DNA of 64,000 nt. Origin: Paenibacillaceae bacterium. Lineage in GTDB: Bacteria > Bacillota > Bacilli > Paenibacillales > NBRC-103111. A program made the position numbers and the translations under genes. The notes under the pieces were generated by a model. The model searched no databases, had not been told where the DNA came from, and saw only the letters and a list, made by a program, of their open reading frames with translations. The stretch lies in assembly GCA_029256185.1 (NCBI GenBank), contig JAQSYI010000034.1, positions 124,001 through 188,000 on the forward strand. Reading direction: 5' to 3'. This document shows positions 1 to 10,199 of the stretch, piece after piece. The first letter of the stretch is position 1. Each line of letters begins with the position of its first letter.

Positions 1-340
1 CGATCATTCGTCCGTCCGAGGTAATCACATACAGGTTCTTGACATCGTAATTCCAGAACAGACGATAGTTCTCCAGCAGCCTGACCGCTTCCTCCGTCCG
101 GTCCGACACCAGCCGATCATCTCTGGACAAGACCAGCATGTTGGCTTGCAGGTCCTTCATGAATTGGTTAAGCAGCAAGTCGGTGCGCTCCAGCAGATGG
201 GACACATAGCGGGATTGCTCGTTGGTAAACTGGCGGAACACATACTGCTGCGAGCCGTATCCGAGAAGCATAATCAGGCCGGTGATGGGAAGGAAGGCAA
301 GCAGGAAGATTTTGACACCGAGGCTGGGCCGTTTTCGCAA
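1..340 (-). CDS. Sensor histidine kinase, YesM type (5' part only)
   Basis: The minus strand reads about 113 codons of an N-terminus that runs off the left edge of the window. It has a short basic start, one membrane segment at about residues 11-31 (KIFLLAFLPITGLIML), then an extracellular stretch with YVFRQFTNEQSRYVSHLLER, as in the sensor region of YesM-family kinases. The kinase core lies outside the window, so catalytic residues cannot be checked. I prefer a TTG start at 340 because GAGGAG sits 5 nt upstream; the in-frame GTG at 346 overlaps that ribosome site. The gene diverges from the permease operon at 700, the usual arrangement of a YesM/YesN sensor controlling a neighbouring LplABC-type importer. 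Family assignment is inferred from the N-terminus and context only. Confidence 0.7.
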   Translation of the reverse strand, partial: MRKRPSLGVKIFLLAFLPITGLIMLLGYGSQQYVFRQFTNEQSRYVSHLLERTDLLLNQFMKDLQANMLVLSRDDRLVSDRTEEAVRLLENYRLFWNYDVKNLYVITSDGRMI

Positions 341-367
341 TCGCACTCCTCACAGTCACCTCCGGCT

Positions 368-507
368 GGGCGTGTTTGAGAACTCCGAGGGGAGCAGATT
401 TCCCCGATTTTTCGTTTCTGGCAAGGCACTTTTGCGCAGGCGTACCGGGGACCCCGGGCCAAGCGAAAGTAACGCAGCCAGGGGCGAAAAGGCGGTGAAA
501 GATGCCC
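368..507. repeat. MITE-like repeat, copy 1 (right end missing)
   Basis: About 140 bp are nearly identical to 17563-17703. The shared block begins GGGCGTGTTTGAGAACTCC and ends at GATGCCC, and includes the GC-rich centre ACCGGGGACCCCGGGCC. Copy 2 continues into a terminal inverted repeat, but this copy changes to unrelated sequence after 507, so it looks truncated. It lies between the divergent kinase and permease genes. No open frame in it looks like a real gene. Confidence 0.8.
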
Positions 508-628
508 ACCAGAATGCAGTTACGGATTTTTTGGGCTTTCCTTTCTCGTTTTTTGGAGCATGAAAAGCTTGTCCCAGCCTCCGGGGAGTCTCGCAAAAAC
601 AGAAAGTTTTTCAGCAAAAACGCAAAGG

Positions 629-655
629 TTCAGCCCGGTTTCTTTCGTTTATACT
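629..655 (+). promoter_or_regulatory. Weak promoter candidate for the importer operon
   Basis: TATACT at 650-655 fits a -10 box, with TTCAGC at 629-634 as a poor -35 only 15 nt away. It is the best candidate before the gene at 700. The rest of 347-699 holds the repeat copy and nothing else I recognise. Confidence 0.25.
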
Positions 656-699
656 GGACCTACGCACCACATACCATAAACAAAAAAAGGAGAAACCGG

Positions 700-1665
700 A
701 TGGATGGGAATGAAGCAATCGTCCCCTCATTGCAGACCGCAGCGAGGAGGAAAGGACACAGGCAACGGGGCTTTCTGTCTATACTGTACAAATACCGGTA
801 CCGGTATTTGCTGATCGCTCCCGGCCTGCTGTATATTTTACTGTTCCGTTACGGGCCGATGTACGGGATTGTTGTCGCTTTTCAGGATTATAACGGCTTT
901 AAGGGGATTAGAGGAAGCGATTGGGTGGGGTTCAAGTGGTTCCTTACTTTCTTGAACGGCCCCGATTTCTGGCAATTGATGCGTAATACGCTGGTGATCA
1001 GTTTAATGAAGATCGGGTTTGGCATGGCTCCCGATGTGGTTGTGGCCGTCCTGCTGAATGAGGTGAAAAACCGCTGGTTCAAACGCATTGTGCAGACGCT
1101 GACATACATGCCCCACTTTTTATCCTGGGTCATCATTTACGGGATGGTGCTGGCCTTTTTATCCACGAGCTCGGGGCTGTTCAATCATTGGCTGAAGGAC
1201 TGGGGGTTTGCCCCAATTCCGTTCCTGATGTCAAACGACTGGTTCAGATGGATTCTGGTGTTCACCGACAACTGGAAGGATCTCGGATGGGGGGCCATCA
1301 TCTACTTGGCCGCCATCGCGTCCATCGACCCCCAATTATATGAAGCAGCCGTGATGGACGGGGCGAACAAAGCCCGCCAAATGTGGCATATTACGCTGCC
1401 GGGCATCCGCAATATCTTCATCCTGATGCTTACGCTGCGGCTGGGCAGTGTGCTCGATGCGGGCTTCACCCAGATTATCGTCATGTATAACTCCCTTGTA
1501 TACGATTCTGCCGACATTATCGACACATGGGTGTACCGCGCCGGCATTATTGAGAACAGGGTCAGTCTGGCAACGGCGGTGGGCTTGTTCAAATCAGTGG
1601 TCGGGCTGATCCTTGTTGTGAGCGCCAACCGCATCGCCAAGAAATTTGACTCCCAAATCTGGTAG
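700..1665 (+). CDS. Carbohydrate ABC transporter permease, LplB/YteP type
   Basis: This 321-residue inner-membrane protein is one of two permease subunits of a CUT1 sugar importer. After a basic cytoplasmic start come about six hydrophobic segments. The early motif LLIAPGLLYILLFRYGPMYG is typical of the LplB/YteP group, and the EAA loop that contacts the ATPase reads YEAAVMDGANKARQMWHITLPG. The open frame extends upstream, but ATG 700 is chosen because AAAAAGGAG lies about 7 nt before it and the family begins near here. The partner permease follows after 12 nt, then the binding lipoprotein and a secreted glycosidase, all on the plus strand. The substrate is probably an oligosaccharide released by that glycosidase. 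No ATPase gene is present. Confidence 0.9.
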   Translation: MDGNEAIVPSLQTAARRKGHRQRGFLSILYKYRYRYLLIAPGLLYILLFRYGPMYGIVVAFQDYNGFKGIRGSDWVGFKWFLTFLNGPDFWQLMRNTLVISLMKIGFGMAPDVVVAVLLNEVKNRWFKRIVQTLTYMPHFLSWVIIYGMVLAFLSTSSGLFNHWLKDWGFAPIPFLMSNDWFRWILVFTDNWKDLGWGAIIYLAAIASIDPQLYEAAVMDGANKARQMWHITLPGIRNIFILMLTLRLGSVLDAGFTQIIVMYNSLVYDSADIIDTWVYRAGIIENRVSLATAVGLFKSVVGLILVVSANRIAKKFDSQIW

Positions 1666-1677
1666 GAGGGCTTTATC

Positions 1678-2544
1678 TTGAAAGCTACTAAAGGCGAAAA
1701 GCTATTCTACGGCTTCAACTATCTCTTTCTGGCAGCATGCGGAGTGGTCGCTGTTTTTCCGTTCTTCTATGTGGTTGCCGTATCCGTCACGCCCTATGTG
1801 GAGGTGATCCGGCACGGCGGCTTTATTCTCCTGCCACGCCACATCACGCTGGAAGCATACCGGCAGCTGCTCACCGAATCGGAGATTCCGCGTGCCTTCC
1901 TGAACTCCGTGTTTATCACCGGAACTGCGACTGCGCTCGGCCTGTTGATGACCACGATGCTGGCCTTCGGGCTGGCCAAGAAATCGTTGCCCGGCAGGCA
2001 ACCCATTCTCCTGCTGCTGCTGTTCACGATGTTCTTCAGCGGAGGCCTGATTCCCCAATACCTGCTGATGAAGTGGCTCGGCCTGCTCGATACCTATGCG
2101 GTGCTGATTCTCTCGGGCACGGTGTCCGTATTCAACATGCTGATCATGAAGGGGTTCTTCGAGAATTTGCCGGCGGGGCTGGAGGAAGCGGCTCTGATCG
2201 ATGGCGCTTCCGAGCTGCAGGCGCTGTGGAAGGTCATTCTGCCGCTGTCCCGGCCGGTCATGGCTACTATCGGCTTGTTCTATGCCGTAGGCTATTGGAA
2301 CTCCTTTTTCGAAGCGGTTCTCTATGTCCGCGATACGGCGAAGCACCCGCTTCAACCCGTTCTGCAGAAGATGCTCATGGTACCGGATGCGTCGGAGATT
2401 GCCGGCAGCATCGAGGACTACGTGCCCAGCGAAGCCGTGAAGATGGCTGCCGTTGTGGTATCGATCCTGCCGATCCTGCTTGTGTATCCGTTCTTGCAAA
2501 AGCACTTTACAAAGGGGGTGTTGCTGGGGTCAGTCAAAGGGTAA
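1678..2544 (+). CDS. Carbohydrate ABC transporter permease, YtcP/LplC type
   Basis: This 288-residue protein is the second permease of the importer. It begins FYGFNYLFLAACGVVAVFPF, has about six membrane segments and an EAA loop EEAALIDGASELQALWKVIL followed by LPLSRP. It ends KGVLLGSVKG, the usual end of YtcP-type proteins. The start is TTG with TAGGAGGG about 6 nt upstream; translation is likely coupled to the permease gene ending 12 nt before. The following 174 bp up to the lipoprotein gene contain no convincing terminator, so the operon probably continues. Confidence 0.9.
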   Translation: MKATKGEKLFYGFNYLFLAACGVVAVFPFFYVVAVSVTPYVEVIRHGGFILLPRHITLEAYRQLLTESEIPRAFLNSVFITGTATALGLLMTTMLAFGLAKKSLPGRQPILLLLLFTMFFSGGLIPQYLLMKWLGLLDTYAVLILSGTVSVFNMLIMKGFFENLPAGLEEAALIDGASELQALWKVILPLSRPVMATIGLFYAVGYWNSFFEAVLYVRDTAKHPLQPVLQKMLMVPDASEIAGSIEDYVPSEAVKMAAVVVSILPILLVYPFLQKHFTKGVLLGSVKG

Positions 2545-2718
2545 ATCAGGCAGGCATTGGGTAGACCTGGCAGGACCAGGCAGGCTGCACCTAGCCATAA
2601 GCCGGTCCGACGTAAGGGAATGGGGATTGACCAAAACCACTCCGTCGGTCAGACTCCTAAGCGCAAGACAAAGCGTTGAATGAACGTTACAATCCAAGAT
2701 GAACGGGGGAATATTTCG

Positions 2719-4299
2719 ATGAGGAAATGCAGTAAAGTATGGATCACTATGAGCTTGGCCGCCGCCTTGTTTGCGGGCTGCTCAAGCAGCGGCCAGGAGG
2801 CGACAGCACCGGCGGCCGTTACGCCTGCACCCAGTGCAACAGCAGCGGTGAAGCAGCCGCTAAGCGTGGAAATCGACCGGTGGTATCCGGCAACAGTGGA
2901 ATATCCCGCTCCGGAGAAGAATGTGCTCCTGCAGCAAATTAAGAAGGACCTGAGCGTTGATCTGAAATATACCATTACCGCCGGGAAATCCGATGACTGG
3001 CGGGCTAAGCTGGGCACCCGGGTATCCGCCAACGATCTGCCGGATGTGATCTATTTCTTCAACATGGCGGATTACCGTACAGCCAGCTCACAGGGTTACA
3101 TTATTCCGCTGAACGATCTGATCAACGACAAGAATATGCCAAGCAACATGAAATGGATCACCCCCGATATGCTGGTTTCCATGACCGATGACAACGGCAA
3201 GTATTATGGCATTCCCGTCCGGCCGTCTCCATCGATCCTGGGTTATTTCATCCGCAAGGATTGGCTGGATGCGCTTAATCTGAAGGTGCCGGAGACTGTG
3301 GAGGACTTTGCCAAAACAGCCGCCGCCTTCGCCACCCAGGACCCCGACAAGAACGGGAAGAAGGACACTTACGGCTTCACCGCCTCCGGCTGCATGACCT
3401 GCCAGGACTACTGGGGCTTGATCGGTCCGTTCACCGGCAATACCAGTCCGGGTGAATATATCTTGGACGGCAGCAAGGACATCAAGGGCGGCTTCACCTC
3501 GCCGGAGCTGCGCGCTTATCTGCAATACATGAACAAGCTGATGAAGGACGGTGTGCTTGATCCGGATATTGCCACCAACGACAGCACCCGGAAGACGCAA
3601 AAGATCGAGCAGGGGCAAGCCGGCATCTTCATGTACACCGGAGATTATCCCCGCAGCATCGAAGCCAATATGAAGAAGCTCAATCCCAATGCGGAGCTTG
3701 TCTATATGCCGGCCTTGACAGGCCCTGCCGGCAAGGTATCCCCCGCTCCCAAGTCAGGCGTCTCCAACGCCATCGGCATTACGCTGAAGGCGGCCAAGGA
3801 CCCGGAGAAGGTGAAGCGGATCATCGAGCTGGTCAACTGGACTTACAGCGGTACCGGCCAGGAGCTGATGCTGTTCGGAGAAGAAGGGGTAAACCACAAG
3901 AAAACAAACGGCAAAGTATCGGAAATCATTGAAGGCAAGCAAAACGATTATCTGTCCGTCTACTCCCTGAACGGAGGCATCTCTCCTCTGTTCGACAATC
4001 CCGACATACTCAAGCTGAAATATAAGGACGCCAAGGAAATGGACGTCATTAAGCAGATGATCGCAAGCGTAGGGAAAGCCACCTCTGTTTATAGCCTTGG
4101 AGCCAAGGAGCGTCCGGATCTGATGAACGATATCAAGAAATACCGTGAGGAGATGCTGGCCAAGTTCATCTACGGAACCGTTTCCACCGATGATGCGAGT
4201 TGGAATGATTACATCAAAACCCATGATGAGAAATACAAGGGCAATCAGGTGCGGGAAGCCATGCTGACCGATCTGAAGAAAGCGGGAGTCACTCCATAA
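2719..4299 (+). CDS. Extracellular solute-binding lipoprotein (CUT1)
   Basis: This 526-residue protein would bind the sugar outside the cell and deliver it to the two permeases encoded before it. Signal peptide MRKCSKVWITMSLAAALFAG is followed by lipobox Cys21 (FAGC), then a Ser/Ala/Pro/Thr-rich linker and a type-1 binding fold with PVRPSPSILGYFIRKDWLDA and a calcium-loop-like DPDKNGKKDTYGF. Length and these motifs match the LplA/YtcQ group. ATG 2719 is chosen over an upstream in-frame ATG because GGGGGA lies 8 nt before it and the signal peptide starts there. Ligand unknown. Confidence 0.9.
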   Translation: MRKCSKVWITMSLAAALFAGCSSSGQEATAPAAVTPAPSATAAVKQPLSVEIDRWYPATVEYPAPEKNVLLQQIKKDLSVDLKYTITAGKSDDWRAKLGTRVSANDLPDVIYFFNMADYRTASSQGYIIPLNDLINDKNMPSNMKWITPDMLVSMTDDNGKYYGIPVRPSPSILGYFIRKDWLDALNLKVPETVEDFAKTAAAFATQDPDKNGKKDTYGFTASGCMTCQDYWGLIGPFTGNTSPGEYILDGSKDIKGGFTSPELRAYLQYMNKLMKDGVLDPDIATNDSTRKTQKIEQGQAGIFMYTGDYPRSIEANMKKLNPNAELVYMPALTGPAGKVSPAPKSGVSNAIGITLKAAKDPEKVKRIIELVNWTYSGTGQELMLFGEEGVNHKKTNGKVSEIIEGKQNDYLSVYSLNGGISPLFDNPDILKLKYKDAKEMDVIKQMIASVGKATSVYSLGAKERPDLMNDIKKYREEMLAKFIYGTVSTDDASWNDYIKTHDEKYKGNQVREAMLTDLKKAGVTP

Positions 4300-4345
4300 A
4301 GAGGTTGTTTGAACACGCACATAAAGGCAAAGGATGTGATGGCAA

Positions 4346-7300
4346 TTGAACCGGCACCGGTGGAAACGAGGTTTATCCGTACTGATCCTGTGGGCCATGC
4401 TCGCCAGCGCTTTCCCTCTTGCAACTGTCCACGCCGACAGCGGCGCTTCAAGCAACGATCTGCTGTTCCAAGATGACTTTGCGGCCGGCATTGCCGCCAA
4501 GTGGGATGCCGGAGGAACAGGCGGCAATTGGTCGCAGGCAACCGATAACGCCAACCTGGTCATGCAGGGCGTCAGCACAGCCACCAGCGGGAATCCCGGC
4601 AACAAGCGGGCCAAGAGCTCAGCCTGGCTGGACTTCTCGGCCTCCAGCCTGGACTATACCCTGAGCTTCAAGGCCCACTACACAGGCGGCACCGCCTCGG
4701 GCGGAACAGGCGAAGCCATGCGCGTTCTGCTGCGCTATAATCCGTCCACGCTCTATTACTACTACTTCGAGTTCAATCAGAAGAATAATACCGTGTCATT
4801 CTGGAAATACACCGGCAGCTATGTGTCCGTGAACGCCGCAGTGCCGCTGGTTAGCATCCTTCCCGGCTATAATCTGAGCGCCTGGCATCAGTATGACGTT
4901 GCCGTCTACGGGAATACGTTCCGGCTGTATATTGACGGCACGCCCGTAATGACCACTTCGCCGGATAGCGATATTCAGAGCGGCACAATCGGGTTTGCAC
5001 ACCGCAACTCGACGGTGAAGCTGGATGATGTCCGGGTCACCGCCTCCAATCCTTACGATACAAGCGGCCCCGTGATTGCCCACACGCCGGTGAATGTGGT
5101 GGATGCCGTCTATGGAGCGTTGATTCAGGCGGTGATTACCGGCAGCTCACCGATTGCCGCATCAGTCTATTACCGGTACGGGAGCGGTACCTCGCTCCCC
5201 TTCTCCAGCGTGTCCATGACGCAGGAAGCAGGCGATGTCTATACGGCTGCCGTGCCCGGAACGGATGAGCAGGAGATGCAGTATTACATTGAAGCGGCGG
5301 ATGCCGCAGGCCGCAGGGCAACCAGCCTGTTCGCCGATTCCTTCGACCGGCCGGAGGAGAGCCAGGAGCTATGGACGAATATGCCTTCAGAATGGGGCGT
5401 TGCAACTGATGGGGAAGGCCACAGCGTGCTTGCCAGCCTGATCGACAAGAAGACGACCTTCTTAAGCAATCCCTCCGGAGTCTTGATGAACGATTACGAC
5501 CTGGACTTCAGAGCCAGGCTCAGCAGCAAGAATTCCGGCTATGCCAACTTCTACTTCCGTGCCAACGGTGGCGATTACTACGCGGTGGAGGCACGGGTCA
5601 ACGGCACCAACAGCGTGCTGTTCAAGATGCATTATTGGCAAAACGACCTGTATCAGGCCAATCTGACCGCCAATGTTACCTATGAATACGATCCCGCCCA
5701 ATGGCACCGGTACAAGATCCGGGTGCGCGGCAATACCTTCGCCCTGCTGATTGACGACCAGCCGGTGATAAGCGCAACAGATGGGGCCAACCGGTATACA
5801 AGCGGCGTCATCGGCTTCAAATCCTTTGAGGTCGGACTGGTTGTAGACGCCGTAACGGTCACTTACCCCGCAGCGGTGAGCGGGTCTCCGGCCTTGTCCA
5901 TCTGGCATCAGCCGCAAGCTCTGGCTTACTACAACACGGACATCCCCGTTGCCTTCTCGGTGAGCGATACCGGGGCGCCGGTGACAGCAGCCGTATATTA
6001 CCGGTATGGGGAGGGAGCATGGGAGACCCTTATCCCTCCTGCCACCGGTTCAGGCGGACGTTCGTTTACAGGCCTTATTCCCGGCACGAACAAGGATGAC
6101 GAAGTGCGGTATTATATTACCGCGAGTGACGGCAAAGGCGGGGAGGCACGGTATCCGCCGGCTCCATCGGGAGACATCCGGCTGGACATCCAACCTGTCG
6201 TGCCCTATGCCATGGATTGGGAGCAGGCTGCTGCCGGGACCGTGCCTGCAGGCTGGACAGCCACAGGCGCAAACGTCAAGACGGTCAGTCTCTTAGGCGG
6301 CAACAAAGTGCTGGAGATCGACGGGACTGGCGGAGTCAAGTTTACGGATCCGCGGTACGCCAACCTGGATCACTTCAAGCTAAGCTTCAAGGCCAAGTAC
6401 GAGCGGACGGGTACAGAGGGTTATAACACCTGGCGCTTGCGGTACCGGGCGGTGGACGAGAGCAACAACAATTCGCTGGAGTGGGGCAGCCACAACAGCA
6501 AGTATTTCCTGATGCGCAAAACAGCGCTGGGCGGCAACTATTATTTGGCCAACTATGTGAAGTCGCTGCTGAATGATTGGCATGATTATGAGCTGCAAAT
6601 CTCCGGCATCACCCACAAGCTATTCATTGACGGCTCCGAGGTTACCCGCGGCGAAGACTCGGACCCCCTGCGGCTTGAAAAGGGGTATCTGGAATTTGGC
6701 GTGGTGGGCGGCATCAGGCTCCAGGTGGATGACCTGTCCCTGACCCCCCTCTCCGTTCCCGCCATTGTGGATACAAAGCCGGCAGATAATTACACAGGCA
6801 TCTATTCGCTTGGTGAAACGCCGGGACTGGACATCAGTCTGTCTGCGGGCGCGGAGGCAGCCGCCTTCGGCGTTGCGTACCAGGTCTACCGGGCGGAGGG
6901 GGATCAATCGCTGGTACTTTCCGGAGAAGAGACGTATGCGGTACCCGCCTATGGAGCAAGCAGCCACCGCATTGAGTTCCTGTCCGGGCTTGCGGAGATC
7001 GGCACTTACGATGTCAAGATTGCCTGGACGGTAAACGGCATCCCCGACCCCGGGCTGGCCCGGACCATGCGGATGGCAGTCGTTCGGCAGCACGCGCCGG
7101 TCAGCCCGGCAGACCTGGAGATGGAGAGCAAATTCGGCTTTAATACCCATTACCAGCTGAACTGGCGCGAGGATATCATCCAAGGCGTCCGCAAAACAGG
7201 AGCGCGCCATCACCGCAGCGGGCTGTCCTGGGGAGAGATTGATGCCAACCGGACAGACGGGGCAGGCAATAAGCTGTATGACTATGGCAAGACCGATGAG

Positions 7301-10180
7301 CTTCTGAGCAAAATATCCGGCTATGGCTTCAACCAGACGGTCATTATGGATACCCATGCGAATTCGGCCTACCGGCAAGGCTCCCCCAATACGCCGGTTG
7401 CGCTGGATGCTCTCGCTTCGTTTATGTCAAGCACCGTTAACCGGTATAAATCCTCGATCCGCTATTGGGAAATGCCCAATGAGCCGGAGCTGGTGGCACA
7501 GCCTTATCTGCCCGCGGATTACGCATTGATGCAGCGGGTCATGTACCAGAGCATGAAGCAGGCTGATCCCAACGCCGTGTTGATCGCCGGAGACCATACC
7601 TCAAGCGTACGCACTATTCTTCCCGGCGAGCTGGAGCTTGGCTCGTATGATGCCGCGGATGCGTATTCGTACCATCCCTACATCTATAACGCCATGCCCG
7701 ACGACAACATCCAGAGCTTCGTCAACGACGTGAAGGGGCTGGTGAACGCCTACGGCGGATGGAAGGATTATTACCTGACCGAGGGAGGCTGGCCAACCGC
7801 CAAGGGAGGCTATCCGTCTGTATCCGAGCAAGTGCAGCGGGATTATGTGGTCCGCGCCTTCCTGAATTACATGATTCTGGATCAGGTGAAGGCTTATGAG
7901 TATTATGATTACCGCAATGACGGAACCGATGAGCAGCATTACGATATTTTCTGGGGAATCGTTGATAATGACGGGCGGCCCAAGCTGGCTTATGCCGCTG
8001 TCAATCAATTGATGACAGAGCTTAATCATGCGGAATATCTGGGCAGACTGAACTCTTCCGATTCGAAGGCAGCGGCCCATATGTTCTTAGACGATGGAGA
8101 ACCAATTCTTGTCGCTTGGAGAAAGGTGGACCATAAGGATAATCCGGCCGTTGTGCCCCCAACCTCCACGCTGACCATCCCTGCAGACGGAAGCCAGCTC
8201 ACCGTAACCGACATTAACGGGAAAGAGTCGACGGTGCCCGTAGCGGGCGGAAGCGCCCAGGTGGTTATATCGGGGTCCCCGGTTTATCTGAAGGGCTTCG
8301 GTGCCGGCACCGCCTTCTCCGCGGCGGCACAGCTGCTCGAAGATAAATATGCGGATGCCAAAGTCCGGCTGGAGGCGCTGCAGAATCCGGGCAACCAGAC
8401 CGAAACGGCTGCAGTCCTGACAGAGCTGGGACAGATCCGTTCCATGTTGATTGGCGCACTTGAAGCTCCAGGAATGGCGGCTAAGGCTGCGGGCCTGCAG
8501 GAAGGCATTGAACAGATCTACGCGCTGATGAAGGATGCAGCCGGACTTATTGAAGACGGGGTTGTGGACCGGCGCCAGGGGAACGTGGCCCTCGAAGCGC
8601 TGTACAATCAGGCGGAAACAGCGTCGAAGTCCTTGATCTATGTGAAATACCTGCAGTCCGCCGGGGCGTCCGCCACGGATTACGGTGCAGCAGTTGCCGC
8701 TGCCCGCAGCGCATATCAGAGCAAGAAGGGTCCATATGGCCTGATGCCGGTATCGACAGCCGCCGTTATGCGGATGGACCGCTACGCCAGGCTGGCCGAT
8801 GCCCGTGCGGCAAGCGGCTTGCACGCAGAAAGCTACGTCTATAATCTGCTGGCCAAGTCTTTTGCCGGGGCGGTAACGGATATGGTTGCGGCCGAACCGG
8901 TGACATTCGCCGGATTGCTCCTCTCGGCGTCGCCGTCTCTTATCAGCAGTGAAGCCGGCTTTAGCAGTGTGCTCAACATGGCCGTTGCCAACAAGACCGG
9001 TACGGTTCAGCAGGCGGTGCTGAAGCTTGAGCTGCCGGCAGGATGGACCCTTGATCCTGGAGTGTCTTCCGAACAGGCGATCACTCTTCAACCGGATGAG
9101 ACTATGCCCCTCGCCTGGAATATTCCGGTACCGGCGGGGGTTGCAGCCGGACTTTACGAGGTGAATGCCTTGCTGCTGGTGGGTGGCAGCGAAGTTCAGC
9201 GCACGAAGGTCAGGCTGCAGGTTAATGATGCCATTGGTGCGGAGATCCTGCCCTTGACCACCGGAATCGGAGATATAGACACCATTACCGTTAAATTGAA
9301 GGGAACCTCCATCAACAGCAAGTCGGGCTCGGTCGTAGTCAAGGGTCCCGACGGTGCAACCCTAACTCCGGTCAACGGCAACACGTTTACCGGCTTGCTC
9401 CAAGGCCAGGAGAGGACTCTGTCCTTCGTATGGACGAATCAGCTGCAGCGGGATTTCAACGAGTATCCGGTTGATCTTACTGTAGTTGACAGCGCCACGG
9501 GAACTCCCCTGTTTCATGATCCCGCAATGCCGCTTGATTTCATAGTGATCGGCAAGGCCGCGGCGGCACCGGTTATCGATGGAAGCCTGAGTGATTGGAC
9601 GGATGCGTACCCCATTCATCTCCGCGGCAAAAACCGGAACAGCACCGGCGTCTATGACCCGGCCAATGTGGATGCGGCGTTGTACCTGAAGTGGGATGCA
9701 GCCAACATCCACATTGCCGTGAAGGTGAAGGATAACATCCATAAGAATTCGGAGACTGCCGCCAACCTCTGGAAGAACGATTCCGTTCAGGTTGCGTTTG
9801 ATCCCTTGGACAACAAGGGAACGGCATACGGTCCCGATGACATGGAATGGGGCTTCGCCATGAAGGACGATGCTGCTCAGACCACCTATATCTTCAAATC
9901 CATGCCGCCTAACCCGAGCGGAGATGTATCCGGCCAAGTGCCGTTCCAGGTGGTCAGGGATGAGGCTGCCAAGACCACATTCTACGAATGGACTATTCCG
10001 TCTTCGAAGATGGCGGGACTGCCCTTGCAAGCCGGCGGCAAGATCGGCTTCAACGCGGCAGTCAACGACGCGGATTATCAGAACGGCCGGGACAATTTTA
10101 TCTTCTGGACCAAAGGCTTGGCCGATTCGAAAAACCCGGGATTGTTCGACAGCTTCATGCTGCTGGACGACGGAGAGTAA
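4346..10180 (+). CDS. Giant secreted multidomain glycosidase, clan GH-A-like
   Basis: A 1944-codon protein starting at TTG. A signal peptide (about residues 1-31, ending ATVHA) shows export. Three LamG/concanavalin-like modules (about 38-235, 328-508 and 618-800) alternate with two short Ig-like units containing VYYRYG and a YYI(E/T)A motif. A TIM-barrel-like region spans about 925-1245: EMPNEPE places a likely acid/base at Glu1046 and TEGGWPT a likely nucleophile at Glu1146, the arrangement of clan GH-A families such as GH39 or GH5. A helical stretch follows (about 1310-1480), then a NEW3-like beta domain (about 1530-1630) and a C-terminal CBM9-like module from about 1742 (APVIDGSLSDWTD). 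There is no surface anchor motif. It follows the binding protein by 46 nt and probably makes the oligosaccharides that importer takes up. The exact family and polymer are unknown. Confidence 0.8.
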   Translation: MNRHRWKRGLSVLILWAMLASAFPLATVHADSGASSNDLLFQDDFAAGIAAKWDAGGTGGNWSQATDNANLVMQGVSTATSGNPGNKRAKSSAWLDFSASSLDYTLSFKAHYTGGTASGGTGEAMRVLLRYNPSTLYYYYFEFNQKNNTVSFWKYTGSYVSVNAAVPLVSILPGYNLSAWHQYDVAVYGNTFRLYIDGTPVMTTSPDSDIQSGTIGFAHRNSTVKLDDVRVTASNPYDTSGPVIAHTPVNVVDAVYGALIQAVITGSSPIAASVYYRYGSGTSLPFSSVSMTQEAGDVYTAAVPGTDEQEMQYYIEAADAAGRRATSLFADSFDRPEESQELWTNMPSEWGVATDGEGHSVLASLIDKKTTFLSNPSGVLMNDYDLDFRARLSSKNSGYANFYFRANGGDYYAVEARVNGTNSVLFKMHYWQNDLYQANLTANVTYEYDPAQWHRYKIRVRGNTFALLIDDQPVISATDGANRYTSGVIGFKSFEVGLVVDAVTVTYPAAVSGSPALSIWHQPQALAYYNTDIPVAFSVSDTGAPVTAAVYYRYGEGAWETLIPPATGSGGRSFTGLIPGTNKDDEVRYYITASDGKGGEARYPPAPSGDIRLDIQPVVPYAMDWEQAAAGTVPAGWTATGANVKTVSLLGGNKVLEIDGTGGVKFTDPRYANLDHFKLSFKAKYERTGTEGYNTWRLRYRAVDESNNNSLEWGSHNSKYFLMRKTALGGNYYLANYVKSLLNDWHDYELQISGITHKLFIDGSEVTRGEDSDPLRLEKGYLEFGVVGGIRLQVDDLSLTPLSVPAIVDTKPADNYTGIYSLGETPGLDISLSAGAEAAAFGVAYQVYRAEGDQSLVLSGEETYAVPAYGASSHRIEFLSGLAEIGTYDVKIAWTVNGIPDPGLARTMRMAVVRQHAPVSPADLEMESKFGFNTHYQLNWREDIIQGVRKTGARHHRSGLSWGEIDANRTDGAGNKLYDYGKTDELLSKISGYGFNQTVIMDTHANSAYRQGSPNTPVALDALASFMSSTVNRYKSSIRYWEMPNEPELVAQPYLPADYALMQRVMYQSMKQADPNAVLIAGDHTSSVRTILPGELELGSYDAADAYSYHPYIYNAMPDDNIQSFVNDVKGLVNAYGGWKDYYLTEGGWPTAKGGYPSVSEQVQRDYVVRAFLNYMILDQVKAYEYYDYRNDGTDEQHYDIFWGIVDNDGRPKLAYAAVNQLMTELNHAEYLGRLNSSDSKAAAHMFLDDGEPILVAWRKVDHKDNPAVVPPTSTLTIPADGSQLTVTDINGKESTVPVAGGSAQVVISGSPVYLKGFGAGTAFSAAAQLLEDKYADAKVRLEALQNPGNQTETAAVLTELGQIRSMLIGALEAPGMAAKAAGLQEGIEQIYALMKDAAGLIEDGVVDRRQGNVALEALYNQAETASKSLIYVKYLQSAGASATDYGAAVAAARSAYQSKKGPYGLMPVSTAAVMRMDRYARLADARAASGLHAESYVYNLLAKSFAGAVTDMVAAEPVTFAGLLLSASPSLISSEAGFSSVLNMAVANKTGTVQQAVLKLELPAGWTLDPGVSSEQAITLQPDETMPLAWNIPVPAGVAAGLYEVNALLLVGGSEVQRTKVRLQVNDAIGAEILPLTTGIGDIDTITVKLKGTSINSKSGSVVVKGPDGATLTPVNGNTFTGLLQGQERTLSFVWTNQLQRDFNEYPVDLTVVDSATGTPLFHDPAMPLDFIVIGKAAAAPVIDGSLSDWTDAYPIHLRGKNRNSTGVYDPANVDAALYLKWDAANIHIAVKVKDNIHKNSETAANLWKNDSVQVAFDPLDNKGTAYGPDDMEWGFAMKDDAAQTTYIFKSMPPNPSGDVSGQVPFQVVRDEAAKTTFYEWTIPSSKMAGLPLQAGGKIGFNAAVNDADYQNGRDNFIFWTKGLADSKNPGLFDSFMLLDDGE

Positions 10181-10199
10181 TAGCTGGATGACCCCTCAT

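Noticed and set aside
1702..2505. 267-codon frame antisense to the second permease
   Set aside because: Low-complexity Gln/Glu/His/Arg-rich shadow with no start signal.
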